Assembly: GCA_963575745.1 (NCBI GenBank)
Contig: CAUYUJ010021048.1
Location: 243,501 to 307,500, forward strand
Direction: 5' to 3'
Length of the DNA: 64,000 nucleotides
Source of the DNA: Prorocentrum cordatum
Taxonomy: Eukaryota > Sar > Dinophyceae > Prorocentrales > Prorocentraceae
Positions 62,100-64,000 of this stretch are shown piece after piece. Numbering within the stretch: position 1 is the stretch's first letter; each line of letters begins with the position of its first letter. Below the pieces are notes generated by a model. That model did not search any database. It was not told the origin of the DNA and worked only from the letters and a program-made list of their open reading frames with translations. The position numbers were made by a program, and so were the translations under genes.

Positions 62100-64000
62100 G
62101 AATTAGGTCCCTTCCCCCCGCACCACGGCGCCTGGCACCCCGCTCTGGCCTGCAGGCGCATGTCCTTGCATGTGGGCCACGAAATCTGTGGAACCCGAGG
62201 CGGCGGCCCTGAAGGGCTGGCTGGTGCCCGGCAGGCGACCGCGGAGGAGCGTTTGGAGCTCCTTACACCTACGATTTGGAGCGCAGCGCTCAGCAAGCTT
62301 GAGCGCCTTTTCCGAGAAAAACTTCCCACGCTGCACGCAAACCATTACAGGGACATCGTGCGGTAGGGCCCAGGACACGTGAAGCTTGTGACCAAACAAT
62401 GCACTGGCTGCCTGAGGAGCCTCATGGCGTTGGGGTTCAGGCTCTTGCATTCGAATCCGAAACAGGTCAGCGCGAGCACCTCCGCACACCCCCAAACCAG
62501 TAGGGGGCGCGTGGGCTCTTGGGGCCCCGACTCGCAGCACGACTCGCAGCACGTGGGCCGACGCTCCCCTCACTGAGAGCAGGGTGCGGTTCAGCTGGGG
62601 CGGGCCACTCGGCAGGGATCTGGGCAATGGCATTACACCAGATCTTATAACAAGTCCAGGTGTGCCTGATATCATCGCACGCGTGCTGGTCATCTTCGTG
62701 GACACGGGCACCTTAGTTGGCTAACCAGTCCACACATCTGTTTCAAACAACCTCTCCCTCATCAGCTGGATTAAAAGCTTCCGAGTCCTCTCGGTGAGCT
62801 TTCATATGCCGTAGGCCTATGCCAACAGCAAACTTAACAACAGTGCGTGGAAGGGGCTGCCTTGAGGTTAAGGGTCGCATTCGACAGGGCTTTGAAATCG
62901 ATGGCAGTCTGGCTGGGCAAAGTTTCCTCAAGATGCATAGCACCTGCCGTAGTGGCGGCATGCTCCGCCACGCACGAAGTCTGGCCAAACAACTTAGGGA
63001 TAGGACCGTAGATGCTCCGAACCAACCGACCTTCAGAATCCAGCTCGCAAACACCGAAGCCCGCGCGGGCCAAGTCCAAAAAGCCAGACCGGAGGACAGA
63101 ACCGTCTGAATACACAACCGCGCCCTTCGAGAACTCGAAAGGAGTGATATTCATCCAAACTCCCATCCATGATGTACCTGAGATCCCAGTCTTCAGCCGG
63201 GTCTGGAACATCAAATCGCGGGAGCCAAGCGCGAGTGAACTCGTAGCTAGAGGGCCCTGCATTCTTGGCGTCCTCAAAAAAGCAGGGTGGGCAAACTTCG
63301 ACTCGATGTTGCTCTCCATGCGGGCGCTCTCATGTTCGATGGAATACAGTGTTTGGCTTAGGGCAGTGCAAGCATGTCGAGCTGAGGCTGCACCTCCACT
63401 TTCGTAAAGTTTCCGCCGTGCTAGTGGCTCCTCCCAGGGTCTGCTTCCAACGTGCGATCGCTCTAGACGGCAGCTCTTGTGCATTCTTCGAACGAAACAA
63501 CTTGGCAACAACTTCCCACCACAGTCCTCGGGCATTGAAGGCTTCCGCTTCAGCTCCTTCAAGACGGGTAGTCGTTCTGGTCACGAATTGATGGGTCCTT
63601 GTCCTGGAACTGCGCAACAAACCTCCTCGCAACATACGTTGGCGAAACAAAACATAAAGCTCGATCTCCACACCTTTTGAATCCACGACGACGGGCGGAC
63701 TCCGAAAACTCAATCATCCTTCGCAGGCCCAGCGCAGCATGTCTGACAGTGGGCCCTGGCCACCATCAACCACTCTCGATCCGACGGGCGGGTGGGAGGC
63801 GCAGCAGACTGAGCAAGCAGAAACAACTTTTTCGTTAGGGCAGGCGTGAAGCAGTCGCATTGCACCAGTTGGAGATCTTGTCTGACGCTGGCCGCCAGCA
63901 CGGTCCTGATCTCCCTTCGCACTTGTTTGTCACCTAGCCGCACTGCCTGCTTGCGCGCCGCAGCCAGCTCCGTGAGAAGAGACTCGCTGAGGAGGGGTCG
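62100..64000 (-). pseudogene. Retroelement C-terminus with RNase H, minus strand (runs off right edge)
   Basis: Minus strand from the right edge: RRLGDKQVRREIRTVLAA-like, then at 63430-63360 STCLHCPKPNTVFHRT and a stop, a CxxC...H knuckle. At about 63121 it reads GAVVYSDGSVLRSGFLDLAR then AGFGVCELDSEGRLVRSIYG, TSCVAEHAATTAGAMHLEET and AIDFKALS: an RNase H fold with YSDGS, AE and the ID acidic residues. A shifted frame continues GLRHMKAHREDSEAF. Below 62740 only diverged coding-like sequence remains. The polymerase would lie beyond 64000. Confidence 0.7.

Overview
The window looks like nuclear DNA of a dinoflagellate. Three things support this. Two sequences nearly identical to the 22-nt dinoflagellate spliced leader (DinoSL) lie exactly at the 5' ends of two LINE-type elements. 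The base composition is GC-rich, with very dense simple and degenerate repeats. The one convincing multi-exon gene needs non-canonical 5' splice sites (GC, probably GA), which dinoflagellates tolerate. A large-genome genus such as Prorocentrum, Polarella or a symbiodiniacean would fit, but species is not resolvable from sequence alone. No rRNA, tRNA or CRISPR array was recognised.

Layout. 1-3.7 kb: a decayed RT/RNase H retroelement on the minus strand that runs off the left edge. 3.7-11.6 kb: repeats (trinucleotide tracts, CCAAGA-type minisatellite, a 2.4-kb CCATTA/CCATTG array). 11.6-18.6 kb: LINE A (minus), begun by a spliced-leader relic and broken by two foreign insertions. 18.6-31.7 kb: repeat desert with a LINE C fragment (21.9-22.9 kb), reverse-oriented composite satellite, CAT tracts and a TTCATCGTGG minisatellite between direct repeats. 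31.7-37.5 kb: LINE B (minus), again begun by a spliced-leader relic, with an almost complete 809-codon ORF2. 39.7-43.0 kb: the only convincing cellular gene, a five-exon (5' incomplete) cysteine-rich GCC2/GCC3-type membrane protein on the minus strand. 43-50 kb: TIR-bearing small elements, composite satellite, and CCAAGA arrays in inverted orientation around a 1.2-kb ACAT tract. 50.5-51.4 kb: a decayed L1/RTE-like RT fragment. 51.9-60.3 kb: telomere-like and CCAAGA repeats, CAT tracts, a 200-bp repeat cluster with one 252-codon ORF, and two more composite satellites. 60.4-64 kb: two RNase H-bearing retroelement relics on opposite strands.

How it fits together. Most DNA here is retroelement wreckage plus a small set of non-coding repeat families that recur in both orientations across the window. 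Three families deserve most attention: spliced-leader-headed LINEs; an intron of the cysteine-rich gene that has a second copy 2.7 kb away (introner-like); and a small element with AGGACGA-type inverted ends found both inside LINE A and just upstream of the first visible exon of the cysteine-rich gene. All homology statements come from reading the sequence and from remembered family motifs; no database search was run.
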